A stretch of DNA of 64,000 bases from Selaginella moellendorffii (GCF_000143415.4 NW_003314395.1:62001-126000), one strand, 5' to 3'; shown: positions 1-9,752, counted from the first letter of the stretch. Notes: generated by a model from the sequence alone, not told the origin. Made by a program: numbers and translations.

Positions 1-128
1 CATTAGTGCTGAATTCATCCAGTCCTTCTTCGCTTGCATGTGAGTCTTGGGTGGAAGCTTCAACCTGGATCAAATTACTGAGCAAAGCACAATTGTTTCA
101 CGGACATAGTTAATGACAAACCAAACAA

Positions 129-1563
129 TCAAAAGAATGCTCCAAACCTCTGGCCTGGGCTTGCACCAGTGCTGCTGCTGTTGCTACCGCAACTGGTAAA
201 TTTTGTCACCAGCATGTTGCCCAAGAACCTCTCCATCACACCGCTGGGCATGCAGAGCGCCACCTTTCGCTCCCGCCCTCCTTTAGCAGTGGGCAGGACG
301 AAAGCAGTGCCGTCTCCAAACCATACCTCGGGGACAAGCGTGTAGTGAACCTGTTGCCCCCAACCAAAATCGGTTTTGAAGATGGGAAACGTGTGCATGG
401 TGGTGCAGTTCACATCCCTGCCGGCATAGTAGTCCACGTTAAACGCAAACTCAAGGCCTTTCCGGCGCTGGATTTCCATCCAGTCGACAGCTGATTGGAT
501 GTATTCGCCACTGATCTTGGCAATGTCGTTGTGGATGAGCTTTGCGGCGAACGAGATGTGGTGGGACTTGATATCGCCGGCCCTGGCCGGGAGGGTCGCC
601 AAGTGGATGGCATTTCCAAAGTAGCTCATCGGGACCGGAGGGTCCTTAAATCGCTTGTTGCCCCTGCAAGACACCGGGTACATGTACCGCGTGGTGGCAT
701 CGTTGGGCAGCTCGCGAGCCTCGGTGATGGACTTCCAGATAAGAGCCGAGAGAGCCACGAAGCTGCTGGCCCGGCCGAAGCCAAACGGGCCAGCCTCGAC
801 CTCGTGGACGAGCGCGTCCATGCCCGATGAGCTGACGGTGATGGTCTTCTTGCGATAAGTGGAAGCCGCGTCGACGATCTGGTAGCCGAGCTTCTCGGCG
901 GCGACATAGTCCCGCATTGGAATGGTCACCCTTGGTGGGTTGCGGGCTTGGAACAGCTCCGCATGGAACAGCGGTGGGGTGATTGCCAATCCCCGGTGGA
1001 TCCGCGACCAGGCATGGAAGAATTCGGACACGGAGTAGCCGTCTGCTACAGTCTCACACAACGCACCGCCTAGAGTAATGCCACCACAGCCAAAACGCGT
1101 AATCTACATATAAACATCGATCAGAGTAGTTCTTCCTATACTTCACACCTGGATTTGCAGCGTGGGCGAGTTGTCGCAAAACCTGTCCTGGGTGTTGAGT
1201 TGCTGCTCGATGGAGCAATCGTCCAAGCTCTGCCAGTCATCAAACCTGGCATCGGTGGAGGCCACCCGGAGCGGAATGCCCGCGTCGTTGCAGTTGACTT
1301 TGGGGGGAGCCATCGGTACCAGCTTGAACTCTCCCTGCAAACACAAAGTAGTGAGTGAGGGTGAGCGCTAGGGAGCGCTTGAGCTTGGCAACGGTGGCTT
1401 CAAATGGTTGTGGAGCTTGTGGTGGCAAGTAGTAGTGCACGAAACTGGAATAGAACGAGGAGCTTGCTAGGAGATCGACGTTCGAAAGGGATTTCCAGCA
1501 GGGCTGTGGAGTTGGAGATGCGGGTGTGACATTGTGAATGCGGATTAGGGAGACGGAGGCCAT
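129..1563 (-). pseudogene. BAHD (HXXXD) acyltransferase, frameshifted and lacking the catalytic His
   Basis: The two exons read on the minus strand, 1563-1149 and 1103-129, around a 45-bp GT-AG intron at 1104-1148. The product resembles plant BAHD acyl-CoA transferases, which acylate alcohols or amines in the cytosol. The N-terminal half has the HYF-FAGRV segment and CND-G region; the C-terminal half has the structural DFGWG motif (about 70 residues before the end). The family's catalytic HXXXD motif reads ETVAD-G (codons near 1034-1052), so Glu stands where the His should be. The reading frame is also broken at a G6 run (1302-1307 on the plus strand): five G would keep the frame continuous from DGSP into the CND-G segment. 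Start is the ATG at 1563-1561. Either a pseudogene, or a non-catalytic paralogue with one sequencing error; the two independent lesions favour a pseudogene. Confidence 0.8.
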
Positions 1564-1808
1564 TGCAGCTCATGGGAAAAACTTGGTCTCGCTTGGAGAT
1601 TAATAGCATTGAACTTCCCACGAGATGCATGCCGCTCCGTTGGTTACTGTGGTGTATTCACGTAATTCAGGTTTTTAGACTCTCTCAATTTCACGTTACC
1701 AACGTTACTGGTTTGTAATCCAGGTTGGAGAGTCAATCTGTGAATGGAAGCAAGGATCAGAAGGTGAATTGAAGCAACAAGTTGACTGGGGAATTTAACT
1801 GTTAAGGA

Positions 1809-2100
1809 TACGGAGGAGATCTGCGCGCCATCGCTGGATCACACGAGTTCTAGCAGCAGTACTAGTACTTCCATGGCGGAATCTTCTTCGTGTAGCACTA
1901 GCACCACCGCGGCCAATTCTTCTTCTTCCTTGGAAGAGGAGCATCACGTCTAACGAGATCATTCCAGGGAGAAAGAAACAAAATTTTAAAGAGTGTTTGG
2001 AATTTGTTTCCCGAAAAAAAAGGTGGCCTTTTTTTTAATAGCTTTGATGTTTTGAGCCAAAGAATCTTGTTAGAGTCAATCGCAAAATCAAATCGCACTA
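1809..2100 (+). pseudogene. Duplicated 3' end of the neighbouring C2-domain gene
   Basis: This stretch is nearly identical to 3375-3688, the last 140 coding bases plus 3' UTR of the C2 gene that starts at 2728. It includes the Ser/Thr-rich tail, the final GAGCATCACGTCTAA and the following A-rich untranslated region, but has no C2 domain or start codon upstream. Differences are scattered substitutions and small indels. It is a truncated duplicate left about 1.57 kb upstream of its source, between the broken BAHD gene and the intact C2 gene. Confidence 0.85.
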
Positions 2101-2727
2101 TCTTTTGTCGAAAATTCTGTGAATATACCTTTTCGTATATGTTTGTCCTGCCCGTGTACACTTTTCCCTTCGTCGATTAGATTGTATTGTGAAATGGTTA
2201 AATTTTGAGATATAAGCATACATTACAGCATAACTTTTGTGAACATTCTAGCCATACAATTGAAAGGTTATTGCATAATTCACTCCTTTAGCCACTTATA
2301 GTCAATCAAAATAATTCTTTATATTTTATTTTGCAGCCACATGTCATTACGCGCTATTGAGTGGTTTCTAACAAACACTAATACTGGAGACAATTTTATT
2401 CCCGCCGCTAGATTATAGACTATCCAATGGCTACAGATACTCTTTAAAAACATCGCACATATTCCATTTCGTTCTCCAGTCCAGATCCTTTTCTCTTTTT
2501 TCTCTCGTTGCTTTTGCCTTTGGATGAATCGGTCGATGATCAATTCCGCTGGGATGGTTGTTGCGAGTGTCTGATCGCCGCCTGCAGAAGCTCTGATCTC
2601 GCAGTACCAAATTCGCTCCGGAGTCGTCGTTTCCTTTCCTCGTAGCATTCATTCTCCAACGTCCCAAAAAGGCGGCATTCCTTTGGACGTTTTGCAAGGG
2701 CTCTCTCCCTTTTCCACTCCGATCATC
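2101..2727. other. Intergenic, upstream of C2 gene
   Basis: A/T-rich up to about 2450, then GC-richer. It should contain the promoter and 5' UTR of the C2 gene at 2728. I see no convincing coding segment, RNA gene or mobile element. A minus-strand frame covering 2431-3510 is only the antisense of the C2 gene. Confidence 0.5.
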
Positions 2728-3516
2728 ATGAAGCTCATCGCAAAGAGCTCGTCGAGTCTCTCCATCTCCAGCTCCAAGGATCGCGTCTCCCCAGGCAAGG
2801 AAAAGCAGCAGAAGAGCAACAACAGGAAATCCAAGCAGCCCAGGACGAGGGCGCTCGAGTTCTGCATCATCTCCGCGCAGGATCTCAAGAGCGCCACGAA
2901 ATTCGGCCGGATGCGCAGCTACGCGGTGGCGTCCATCTATCCCGATCGCAAGGTGAGCACCCGGATCGACTGCGAGGGCGGCACCAATCCCACCTGGGAC
3001 GCCAAGCTCGTGCTCGAGGTGGACGAGCGCGTGTTGGTGGGCGACGAGGACGACACCCACACGCAGCTCACGATCGACATTTTCAGCCGTGGATCCCTCC
3101 GCGACAAGCTGGTGGGGACGGTCAGGATCCTGGTGTGCGACGCCGTGAGGGGGGAGAGGAATATGCGCAGCATCGTGAATAGATTCCCGGTGGCCTCCTA
3201 TCTCGTCTTCCGGCCCGGGGGGTGCCCGCAGGGGATTCTCAACGTGTGCATCCCCCCCGGCGGGAGATTCCCGGAGAGATTCGACTCCATATCCTTCAAG
3301 CGCGGCGAAGATCTTCGCGTCATGGCTTCTTCGCTCAAGCCGGAGGAGATCCTCTCGCCACCGCCGGATCACACGGAGGAGATCGTCGCGCCATCGCCGG
3401 ATCACACGAGTTCTAGCAGCAGTACTAGCACTTCCATGGCGGAATCTTCTTCGTGTAGCACTAGCACCACCGCGGCCAGTTCTTCTTCTTCCTTGGAAGA
3501 GGAGCATCACGTCTAA
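2728..3516 (+). CDS. C2-domain protein with Ser/Thr-rich tail (SRC2/BAP-like)
   Basis: Single-exon gene of 262 codons. I take ATG 2728 (MKLIAKSS) as the start; the frame is open further upstream but without an ATG. A basic, Lys-rich leader (residues 1-40) precedes one C2 domain at about 45-165: RALEFCIISAQDL, the Y-V-A-S-I-Y strand, NPTWDAK, and the LRDKLVGTVRI strand. The tail (about 210-262) is a low-complexity Ser/Thr stretch ending in an acidic EEEHHV. Small plant C2 proteins of this type bind membranes, often with calcium, in stress and defence responses; the Asp residues needed for calcium are not fully conserved here, so calcium binding is uncertain. It faces a paralogue (3678-4388) tail to tail and its 3' end was copied to 1809-2100. 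Confidence 0.85.
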   Translation: MKLIAKSSSSLSISSSKDRVSPGKEKQQKSNNRKSKQPRTRALEFCIISAQDLKSATKFGRMRSYAVASIYPDRKVSTRIDCEGGTNPTWDAKLVLEVDERVLVGDEDDTHTQLTIDIFSRGSLRDKLVGTVRILVCDAVRGERNMRSIVNRFPVASYLVFRPGGCPQGILNVCIPPGGRFPERFDSISFKRGEDLRVMASSLKPEEILSPPPDHTEEIVAPSPDHTSSSSSTSTSMAESSSCSTSTTAASSSSSLEEEHHV

Positions 3517-3677
3517 CGGTTAGACGTGATCATTCCAGGATGAAAAAAACAAAAATCAAAGAGAAATAGTCTTGTTTGGAATTCGTTTCCCGAAAAAAAT
3601 GGCCTTTTTTTTATAGCTTTGCATTACTTATTGCTGTGAGCCAAAGAATCTTGTTAGAGTCAATAGCAAAATCCAAA

Positions 3678-4388
3678 TCAAATCACCCATCCATCCAGCC
3701 GCCACAAAGAATTTATTACTGATTTACCACTATCCGAGAGTCCTCCTGGAAGACTTGCTACTATCCCTCCTGGAAATGATACTCGTTCTCCCGATTCTTC
3801 TTCGGTTTCTTCGGCCTCGAACTTCTTGAAAGAAGGAACCGCCTCCAGCTGAGTGCCGTGAATGCTCTCCACTCTCTTGAAGCTCAAGAAATCCAGGCGT
3901 TTCGGAAACACACCGCCGGGAGCAACGCAGACGTTGAGCATGCCTTGCGAGTCGCCGTCCGGAGTGAAAACCAGGTAGGAGCTGATCGGATACGGCTGGT
4001 TGGAAGGCTTGACGGCGTCCACCAGCGAGATTCTCACAGTCCCCACGAGCTTGTCCCGCAGAAACCCCGGGCAGAAGATATCAAACGTGAGCTGCGAGTT
4101 GCTATCCTCCTTGAAAGCCGCCTCTTCCACCTCTAAGCTCAGCTTCTCCTGCCATGTCGGCTCCGTTATCCCCTCGAAATCGGTCTCTGTCTTCACTTTC
4201 TTGTCCGCGGAGACGTAGGCCACGACGAAGCAGTTCATGTCTTTGCGGACTCTTCTGAGCTCCTGAGCTGAGATCACATAGAACCCGAGCAGCCTAATCT
4301 GCGGCTGCTTGTTGCGTCGCCTGATCCTTGGAACTGGCTGAGACTCCCCCATCTTGGAGAAACACGCTGTGAGCTTCTTCGCTAGCAT
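3678..4388 (-). CDS. C2-domain protein, paralogue of the convergent neighbour
   Basis: Single-exon gene of 236 residues with an ATG at 4388-4386. One C2 domain at about residues 30-150: IRLLGFYVISAQEL, VAYVSADKKVKTETDFEG, EPTWQEKLSLEV, SQLTFDIF and LRDKLVGTVRISLVDAV. The order of strands and the motifs LRDKLVGTVRI, SSYLVF and LNVC-PGG-FP are shared with the gene at 2728-3516, so the two are a tandem duplicate pair in inverted (convergent) orientation with only 161 bp between stop codons. The C-terminal tail differs: it is acidic (EAEETEEES) then Gly/Ser-rich and lacks the poly-Ser tract. Role by family: membrane-associated stress or defence protein; exact role unknown. Confidence 0.82.
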   Translation of the reverse strand: MLAKKLTACFSKMGESQPVPRIRRRNKQPQIRLLGFYVISAQELRRVRKDMNCFVVAYVSADKKVKTETDFEGITEPTWQEKLSLEVEEAAFKEDSNSQLTFDIFCPGFLRDKLVGTVRISLVDAVKPSNQPYPISSYLVFTPDGDSQGMLNVCVAPGGVFPKRLDFLSFKRVESIHGTQLEAVPSFKKFEAEETEEESGERVSFPGGIVASLPGGLSDSGKSVINSLWRLDGWVI

Positions 4389-4758
4389 GAACTACTTGAG
4401 AAGCCGATTGCTTGCCCTCTACTCTCTACTCTTTTGAAGCCCTTCCTCTTGCTCGACACAGCCGCCGCTGCCAGTAGAACCGAATGAGACGAAGGTATCC
4501 TTATGTAGGCCAGTACAGAGACGGGGTCCAATAGGGATTCCACCTGCGTGTCGAGGATTGTAAGCTATTATAAAACGCAACCAAGTAGCGTTAGACACAA
4601 ACAATACCTCCACGCGACAGTTCATGGAACTTGCGGTGCAATAGTTTTTTTATGATCTGCCACTGTTCGTCCCTGCCGGTCAACAAACGAACGCTTCCCT
4701 TCTGGTCTGCGGAGGAAACGAGTCAAAGACAGAAGAAAAACGTGTTGCTTACCTGTTT
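4389..4758. other. Intergenic between C2 and PPR genes
   Basis: Holds the 5' flank of the minus-strand C2 gene and the 3' flank of the minus-strand PPR gene. Short frames here look random. No RNA gene or repeat recognised. Confidence 0.5.
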
Positions 4759-6972
4759 TCACCGCTTGTTTTGCTGTAACGTTCGGATAATCTCGGGATC
4801 CACATCGGCTCCAGCCTCAAGTGCCTCCTCCCAAATCTCCATCGCCTGGTCCATCTTTTCTTCGGCGACAAGCTTTGTCAAGAGTAAGCTGTACATGAAT
4901 GGTGTCGGAGAGCATCCCCGTGACTTCATCGCCTGGAAAAGCCGGAAGGCTTTGTCATGCTCCGCTGACTTCCAAAATCCATCGAAAACTGAGTTGTAGG
5001 TGACCGTGTCTGGCAGGCATCCGTCACTTTCCATGACTTCTAGCAAATGTATTGCTTCGTCCAGCCTGCCAACCTTGCAGAGCTTGTCGACGAGCACATT
5101 ATACGTAACCACCGTAGGAGCGCAGCCTGTTTGCTTCATCAACTTGTAGAGCTCGTAAGCCTCGTCGTAGGAATCGGACTTGCATAGTCCATCGATCACG
5201 CTGGTGTAAACTATAGCGTCTGGCGTCACGCCCCTTTCCAGCATGGTCTTCAGCAGCATGCAGCCGTCCCTCACGCGAGCAGACTTGCAGAGCTTGTCTA
5301 TGACAATGCTGTACGTTATCACCGTGGGCACGCATCCCTTGTCAAGCATTTCCGAGAAGAACGCCAGTGACTTGTCCAGCTGGTCTGCCTTGCAAAAGCC
5401 GTGGATGAGGATGGTGTAAGCCACCACATCTGGAGCACTCCCATTTCTTTCCATCTCCCTGAGTAGCTTCTCGGCATCATCCAGTCTTCTCGACTTGCAA
5501 AGTCCGTCAATGAGGGTGCTGCACGTTACGACGTCCAAGAAGTAGCCCCCGTTTCTAAGAACCTCGTACACCTCGTATGCCTCGTCGACTTGGGAAGCTT
5601 TGCACAAGCCAGAGACGATCGAGTTGTAAGTCACCACGTCGGGAGGACAGCCTGCTTCGGTCATGCGCTCTAGAAGCTGCCGAGCATCGTCAATCCTGTT
5701 TGCCCTGCAGGCCCCGGAGATCATAATGTTGTACGTGTATATATCCGGGAGACAGCCACGATCGGTCATAAGCTGGAAGAGCTCGTAGGCGAGGTCGAGT
5801 TGGCCGACTTTGCAGAACATATCGATCATCAAATTGAAAGTGAAGTGGCTCGGTTTACAGTCCCTCCGAAGCATCATCTGTGCCAGATTGAAAGCGTCAA
5901 TATACTTCCCAGACTTGACGAGGCTGTCCATGAGTGTGTTGTAAGTAATGAAGTTTGGCTCGCAGCCATACTTGACCATCTCTTGCAAGAGCTTGGCACC
6001 GTCTTGCGGTCTCTCTTGCTTGCAATACCCGTCGATGAGAATGTTGTACGTAAAAACGTCCGGCGAGCACGAGTTCTCCAGCATCTGGTTGAAGAGCACG
6101 ACCGCCTCGTCCATGTTGCCGAGCTTGCAAAACCCGTTGATGAGCGTGTTGTAAGTTACGACGTTGGGAGCACAGCCAGCCTCGATCATATCCTCGAGAA
6201 TGAGCGAGGCATCGCTTATCCTGGCAGACTTACACAAGGCGTCGACGAGAATGGTGTAAGTGATGACGGAGGGAGCGCAGTGGCGTTGCATATCCCTGTA
6301 GTGGACGAGCGCACTGTCGACCCTTCCATTGTCACAGAGTCCCTTGATGATCGTGTTATAGACCGCATTGTGTGGAACGATCCCTCTCTTCTCCATCTCA
6401 TCCAAAAGCCTGTAAGCCTGCTGGAAATCCCGGGCCTTGCAAAACCCATTGATCAAGGTGCTATACGTGATGCTGTCCGGAGAACACAATCCACAAAGGT
6501 GATTCTTGAAGAGGTCGTAAGCCTCCTGTGCCTTCTTCTTCCTCACGAACGCGCTGAGGAGGCAATTGCAAGTGAATTTCGAGTGCTTGTATCCTGGCTG
6601 CCCCGTGCACCAATCGAAAAACTTGATCGCCTTGTCCAGATCGTCCAGCTGCTGGAGCACCCTTCCCACCACCGATGGCACCAGGTAGCCCCCGAATTCA
6701 CACAGCCGCCTCCTCGCGAGCTCGAAATCCTCGCTGCTGTCTAAAACCCTAAGGAATTCCTTGGCGGCCTGGGCGTAGAAGATGCCAGACTTGGAGCTGG
6801 CACTGGCAGCCGCGAATTTCGAGGTGTGGAGCTTGAGATCGGGCTCCACTTCCCTGGTAGAGTGCCGCGGACTTACCCCGAGAGAGGATGCAAGGCAGAA
6901 TTTGGGCGGTGGCCTTCCTTTGCTGGTGGATGGAGCGGTGACACCAGCCGGAGCGCCCAGCGCTGTCGCCAT
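4759..6972 (-). CDS. P-class pentatricopeptide repeat protein, 17 repeats
   Basis: Intronless gene of 737 residues, ATG at 6972-6970. After a Ser/Ala/Arg-containing leader (about 1-75) that fits an organelle transit peptide, I count 17 consecutive 35-residue PPR motifs from about residue 130 to the end, each with the typical [VI][TV]Y[NST]-L[IV][DN]G-CK core. All are canonical P-type; there is no E, DYW or SMR domain. P-class PPR proteins bind specific RNA in plastids or mitochondria and act in RNA stability, processing, splicing or translation. The regular array would permit a base-by-base prediction of the RNA target from positions 5 and 35 of each repeat. A truncated AACCCTA motif lies about 20 bp before the ATG. 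The long plus-strand frame at 5800-6744 is its antisense shadow. Confidence 0.95.
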   Translation of the reverse strand: MATALGAPAGVTAPSTSKGRPPPKFCLASSLGVSPRHSTREVEPDLKLHTSKFAAASASSKSGIFYAQAAKEFLRVLDSSEDFELARRRLCEFGGYLVPSVVGRVLQQLDDLDKAIKFFDWCTGQPGYKHSKFTCNCLLSAFVRKKKAQEAYDLFKNHLCGLCSPDSITYSTLINGFCKARDFQQAYRLLDEMEKRGIVPHNAVYNTIIKGLCDNGRVDSALVHYRDMQRHCAPSVITYTILVDALCKSARISDASLILEDMIEAGCAPNVVTYNTLINGFCKLGNMDEAVVLFNQMLENSCSPDVFTYNILIDGYCKQERPQDGAKLLQEMVKYGCEPNFITYNTLMDSLVKSGKYIDAFNLAQMMLRRDCKPSHFTFNLMIDMFCKVGQLDLAYELFQLMTDRGCLPDIYTYNIMISGACRANRIDDARQLLERMTEAGCPPDVVTYNSIVSGLCKASQVDEAYEVYEVLRNGGYFLDVVTCSTLIDGLCKSRRLDDAEKLLREMERNGSAPDVVAYTILIHGFCKADQLDKSLAFFSEMLDKGCVPTVITYSIVIDKLCKSARVRDGCMLLKTMLERGVTPDAIVYTSVIDGLCKSDSYDEAYELYKLMKQTGCAPTVVTYNVLVDKLCKVGRLDEAIHLLEVMESDGCLPDTVTYNSVFDGFWKSAEHDKAFRLFQAMKSRGCSPTPFMYSLLLTKLVAEEKMDQAMEIWEEALEAGADVDPEIIRTLQQNKR

Positions 6973-6992
6973 AGCGCAGCAGCTCCACCAAG

Positions 6993-6999
6993 AACCCTA
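6993..6999. promoter_or_regulatory. AACCCTA (telo-box-like) motif upstream of PPR gene
   Basis: The core AACCCTA lies about 20 bp upstream of the minus-strand PPR start codon. See the finding on the recurring motif. Confidence 0.35.
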
Positions 7000-7089
7000 G
7001 CTTTTGAGTGGTAAGAATAAATTTGAATTTCTGGATATGCTTTTTTTCGCTCGCTTGGCTCCTCTATTTTCTTTTCTCGGAGAAGAAAA

Positions 7090-8510
7090 CTACGTGTCTC
7101 CGGAGCCAAGATAAACTCCCAAGTAGATGAAATGGTCCTCGATACTATTGCCAGACACGGACCTGTGAAGATAGAACAATGAATTGGATCGAGCGTTACA
7201 AAATCAAAGAGAAGTTTTTGCCTGCTACAAGTTGGATCTTCGCCAGAGCTGTCACAAACTCGCTCATACTCGAAGGTGAGAATTCCTATCGACAGAGATG
7301 TGATCCACACCTGAGAAAACGAGCACCCAGCAGAAGATCCACGAAGCTTTTGGGAAGAACTTGGGAAGTACCTCTCTTGCGAAGTGATGGTAGCTTCGAG
7401 CTCCGAGGAAGGAGAGATATGGAGGGAGGTGCGGAACCATATCGTGACCGTGAGTCATTCGTATCGCTCTTGGCAAGTGCTTGCTGAAAAACTTTGCGAA
7501 GACAGTGTTGCCGAGGCGTGGCTGTCCAAACGTGACTATCTCTACATCGTCTGTGGAAACTTTGTAATTTACCTGCGTTCTTGGTGAGATCTCTCTAGAA
7601 AAAAATGATAGAGACGAGGGACTCACAATGAGATCGAGTGCGCAAAACGAGGCAAGAGCTCCTCCCATGGAGTGGCCCGTCACCATGTACTTCAGCCCCT
7701 GCCGCGTTTGCTCTATGTAACTTATAGCTGCCATTATGCTTGCTCGCATACTGGTGTTGTGATAAGCCGAGTAGAAACCATGGTGGACCTTCACAAAGGA
7801 TTTTCCAGGAGTCAGAGATTCAAACATCCAAGTATATCAAACCCTGGCATCCTTAGTTCCGGGATAGTTTAAATCGAGCTCCTTGAAATACAAATCCTCC
7901 ATCCAGTTTGCCATGCTACACAACTAGACATTTATTATACGAAAAAGACAGAGAAGATTTTACCTGTTTTCTTGAGTTCCTCGGAAGGCAATCACAATAG
8001 CATGTAGACTCTCGGATACACCAACAAATGCCTGAGGAAAAAAGAAAAGAAAAATCTAGAGATGTTTTTAAAACTCTATCTTACTTGCCTGTAGACAATG
8101 TCGAACATCCACGACAAGAGCTGTGACATGAAAATCCTGGAGATCCGATCAATCGACTGGAAACACTGTAGAAGCGATAGACTTACCTTTATCACACCGT
8201 TGCAACGCGAGCAATTCCACTTCAGCAAGGAGGCTGAATCATCTAGATACACCTTAGAGGAAAGAAGACGAGAAAAAAAAAGTTAAAAAAAGCACTCGAG
8301 AAGGATTTCAATCCAAGTGCCTACCGCTGATGCATAGCGGACCATGATCTTTGCGAGCGTCCGATTGTAGTACCGAAAACTCAAGTTATCTCCAACGACA
8401 AACTCTGCGAGAAGTAGTTTTTACGAAAGTCACAAAAAAAACTAAAGGTTCTTACCTCGTCCAACAGCAGCGGTGAGGCACGAAAGCAATAGAACCACAG
8501 CTAGTTTCAT
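7090..8510 (-). CDS. Secreted class-3 (alpha/beta-hydrolase) lipase, 10 exons
   Basis: Spliced model on the minus strand: exons 8510-8456, 8404-8325, 8252-8187, 8136-8089, 8031-7964, 7915-7843, 7788-7627, 7572-7372, 7310-7222, 7162-7090; 915 nt, 304 residues. A signal peptide (MKLAVVLLLSCLTAAVG) opens the protein. Lipase_3 features in order: NWMEDL, HHGFYSAYH, the nucleophile elbow GHSMGGA (Ser), VTFGQPR-GN, the HGHDMVPHLPP segment with the catalytic Asp, and a C-terminal SIEDHFIYLGV with the likely catalytic His. A Cys-rich CDSSGEDPTCS loop is typical of this plant subgroup. It would hydrolyse acylglycerols, extracellularly or in the secretory route. Two introns (8032-8088 and 7163-7221) begin with GC, the first with the classical AG|GCAAGT donor. 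The gene lies 117 bp upstream of the PPR gene on the same strand. Confidence 0.9.
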
Positions 8511-8874
8511 CACACCTTTCTCTCAATCCATCTTCACCCAATGCAATCCGGAACTAAAGAAGAAACCAAAGAAGAATGCAACGAAACTCATCCATTTCTT
8601 CTTACTTGGCAAGGAGCAAGCATTTGTCTCAAGACAAATGCTGCCAGTTTGGCACGCGAGCGCCACGCCAAAGCGATGATCCCCCTGCGCAAGACGTGAT
8701 CCCGGGCATTGCGCAGAATACCTAGAACTCACTGCGATCACTGCGAGCTCTCACGGACCTCGCCGCCGCGGGATCAGAGCCACCCAATCCGCTACCAAAC
8801 AGCCAACAAAATCCCTAGTTCTTTATAGGAAAAAAGTTAAAAGTAGATTTGCTTAGTAAGAATCTACGACTAAT
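8511..8874. other. Intergenic, lipase promoter region to tRNA-Pro
   Basis: Between the lipase start and tRNA-Pro. Should hold the lipase promoter. No coding segment or repeat recognised. Confidence 0.5.
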
Positions 8875-8946
8875 GGGCATTTGGTCTAGTGGTATGATTC
8901 TCGCTTCGGGTGCGAGAGGTCGCGAGTTCGATTCTCGCAATGCCCC
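8875..8946 (+). tRNA. tRNA-Pro (CGG)
   Basis: A 72-nt cloverleaf without intron. The acceptor stem GGGCATT pairs fully with AATGCCC, followed by a C discriminator. The anticodon stem CTCGC/GCGAG encloses loop TTCGGGT, giving anticodon CGG. The T arm is GCGAG-TTCGATT-CTCGC. The D arm matches plant nuclear tRNA-Pro. It sits 158 bp upstream of the TSPO start codon, same strand. Confidence 0.95.
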
Positions 8947-9104
8947 CCCTGCTTGTCAGCTCGACAAGTAGCATCCACGCGGAAGCACAAGCTCTCTGTA
9001 ATCAATTCTTTGAGAACATCTGGATCGAATCTTTGTTTGCTTGCTGCAATTGTGGTTTTGTTTCCTTCCCTGCTCCGAATCTCTGTTTGATCGTGCTCGC
9101 TGAG

Positions 9105-9752
9105 ATGAGTCTCCGGCTCCTACTGCTCGATTCACCAGCGCCGCGACTGTCCAGCTCAAAGCCTCCGCCTCAAAAACCGCGGTCAAGGTCAGTAGTTCTT
9201 CGATCGATTCGTCCCCGGGCCTCTTCGTCCGCGTCATCGGCCGCAGGGGACTTCGATTCCAACGATGCGAGTCCCAAAGAAGCTAAAGACGCAGGCTACA
9301 AGTCTCTGCTGGTGGCAATGGGCGTCCCTCTAGCCGCGGGATCACTGGTGGCAGCATTCAACAGGCCGGATGAGTGGTACTTCCAGCTCAAGAAACCGTC
9401 GTGGACGCCTCCGGCCCCAGTGATTGGATTTGCGTGGAGCCTCCTCTATCCTCTCATGGGCGCCGCGGCCTGGCTAGTGTGGAGGAACGGGGGATTCGAA
9501 GAACAGCGATCGGCGCTCACGATCTTTGGCGTTCAGCTGGGGTTCAATCTCCTGTGGCAAGTCGCATTCTTTGGGCTGCGCAATCCGGCGCTTGCGTTCC
9601 TGGACATATCCATCTTGGTTCTGCTCGTGGGCATTTGCGTTTGGGCATTTGGGAAATCCAGTGCCGCAGCTGCAAACGCGATGAAGGTGTATCTCCTGTG
9701 GGTGGTCTTTGCTGCTGCTCTCAACTACAAAATCTGTGCACTCAATCCATAA
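9105..9752 (+). CDS. TSPO: TSPO/MBR family protein (tryptophan-rich sensory protein)
   Basis: Single-exon gene of 215 residues from ATG 9105; the frame is open further upstream into tRNA-Pro but without a credible start. The N-terminal extension of about 65 residues (Ser/Arg/Pro-rich) precedes the TSPO core, which has the family signature W-F-LKKPSWTPPAPVIGFAWS, then LYPLMGAAAWLVW, LGFNLLWQVAFFGLRNPALAF, and LNYK near the end: five predicted membrane helices. TSPO proteins bind porphyrins/haem and are stress-induced; plant members sit in the secretory membranes and are degraded by autophagy, and some early land-plant forms are plastid- or mitochondrion-directed. The Ser/Arg-rich extension fits either. 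The gene is followed by a (TC)n tract. Confidence 0.95.
   Translation: MSLRLLLLDSPAPRLSSSKPPPQKPRSRSVVLRSIRPRASSSASSAAGDFDSNDASPKEAKDAGYKSLLVAMGVPLAAGSLVAAFNRPDEWYFQLKKPSWTPPAPVIGFAWSLLYPLMGAAAWLVWRNGGFEEQRSALTIFGVQLGFNLLWQVAFFGLRNPALAFLDISILVLLVGICVWAFGKSSAAAANAMKVYLLWVVFAAALNYKICALNP

Noticed and set aside
2431-3510. 359-codon minus-strand open frame
   Set aside because: Antisense of the C2-domain gene, Arg/His-rich composition typical of a shadow frame.
5800-6744. 314-codon plus-strand open frame
   Set aside because: It is the antisense of the PPR gene; the repeating composition of PPR codons keeps the opposite strand open. No domain.
7789-7842. Apparent lipase start MFESLTPGK
   Set aside because: These codons lie in a GT-AG intron; splicing joins DAR to VHHGFY, and the true start is at 8510 with a signal peptide.
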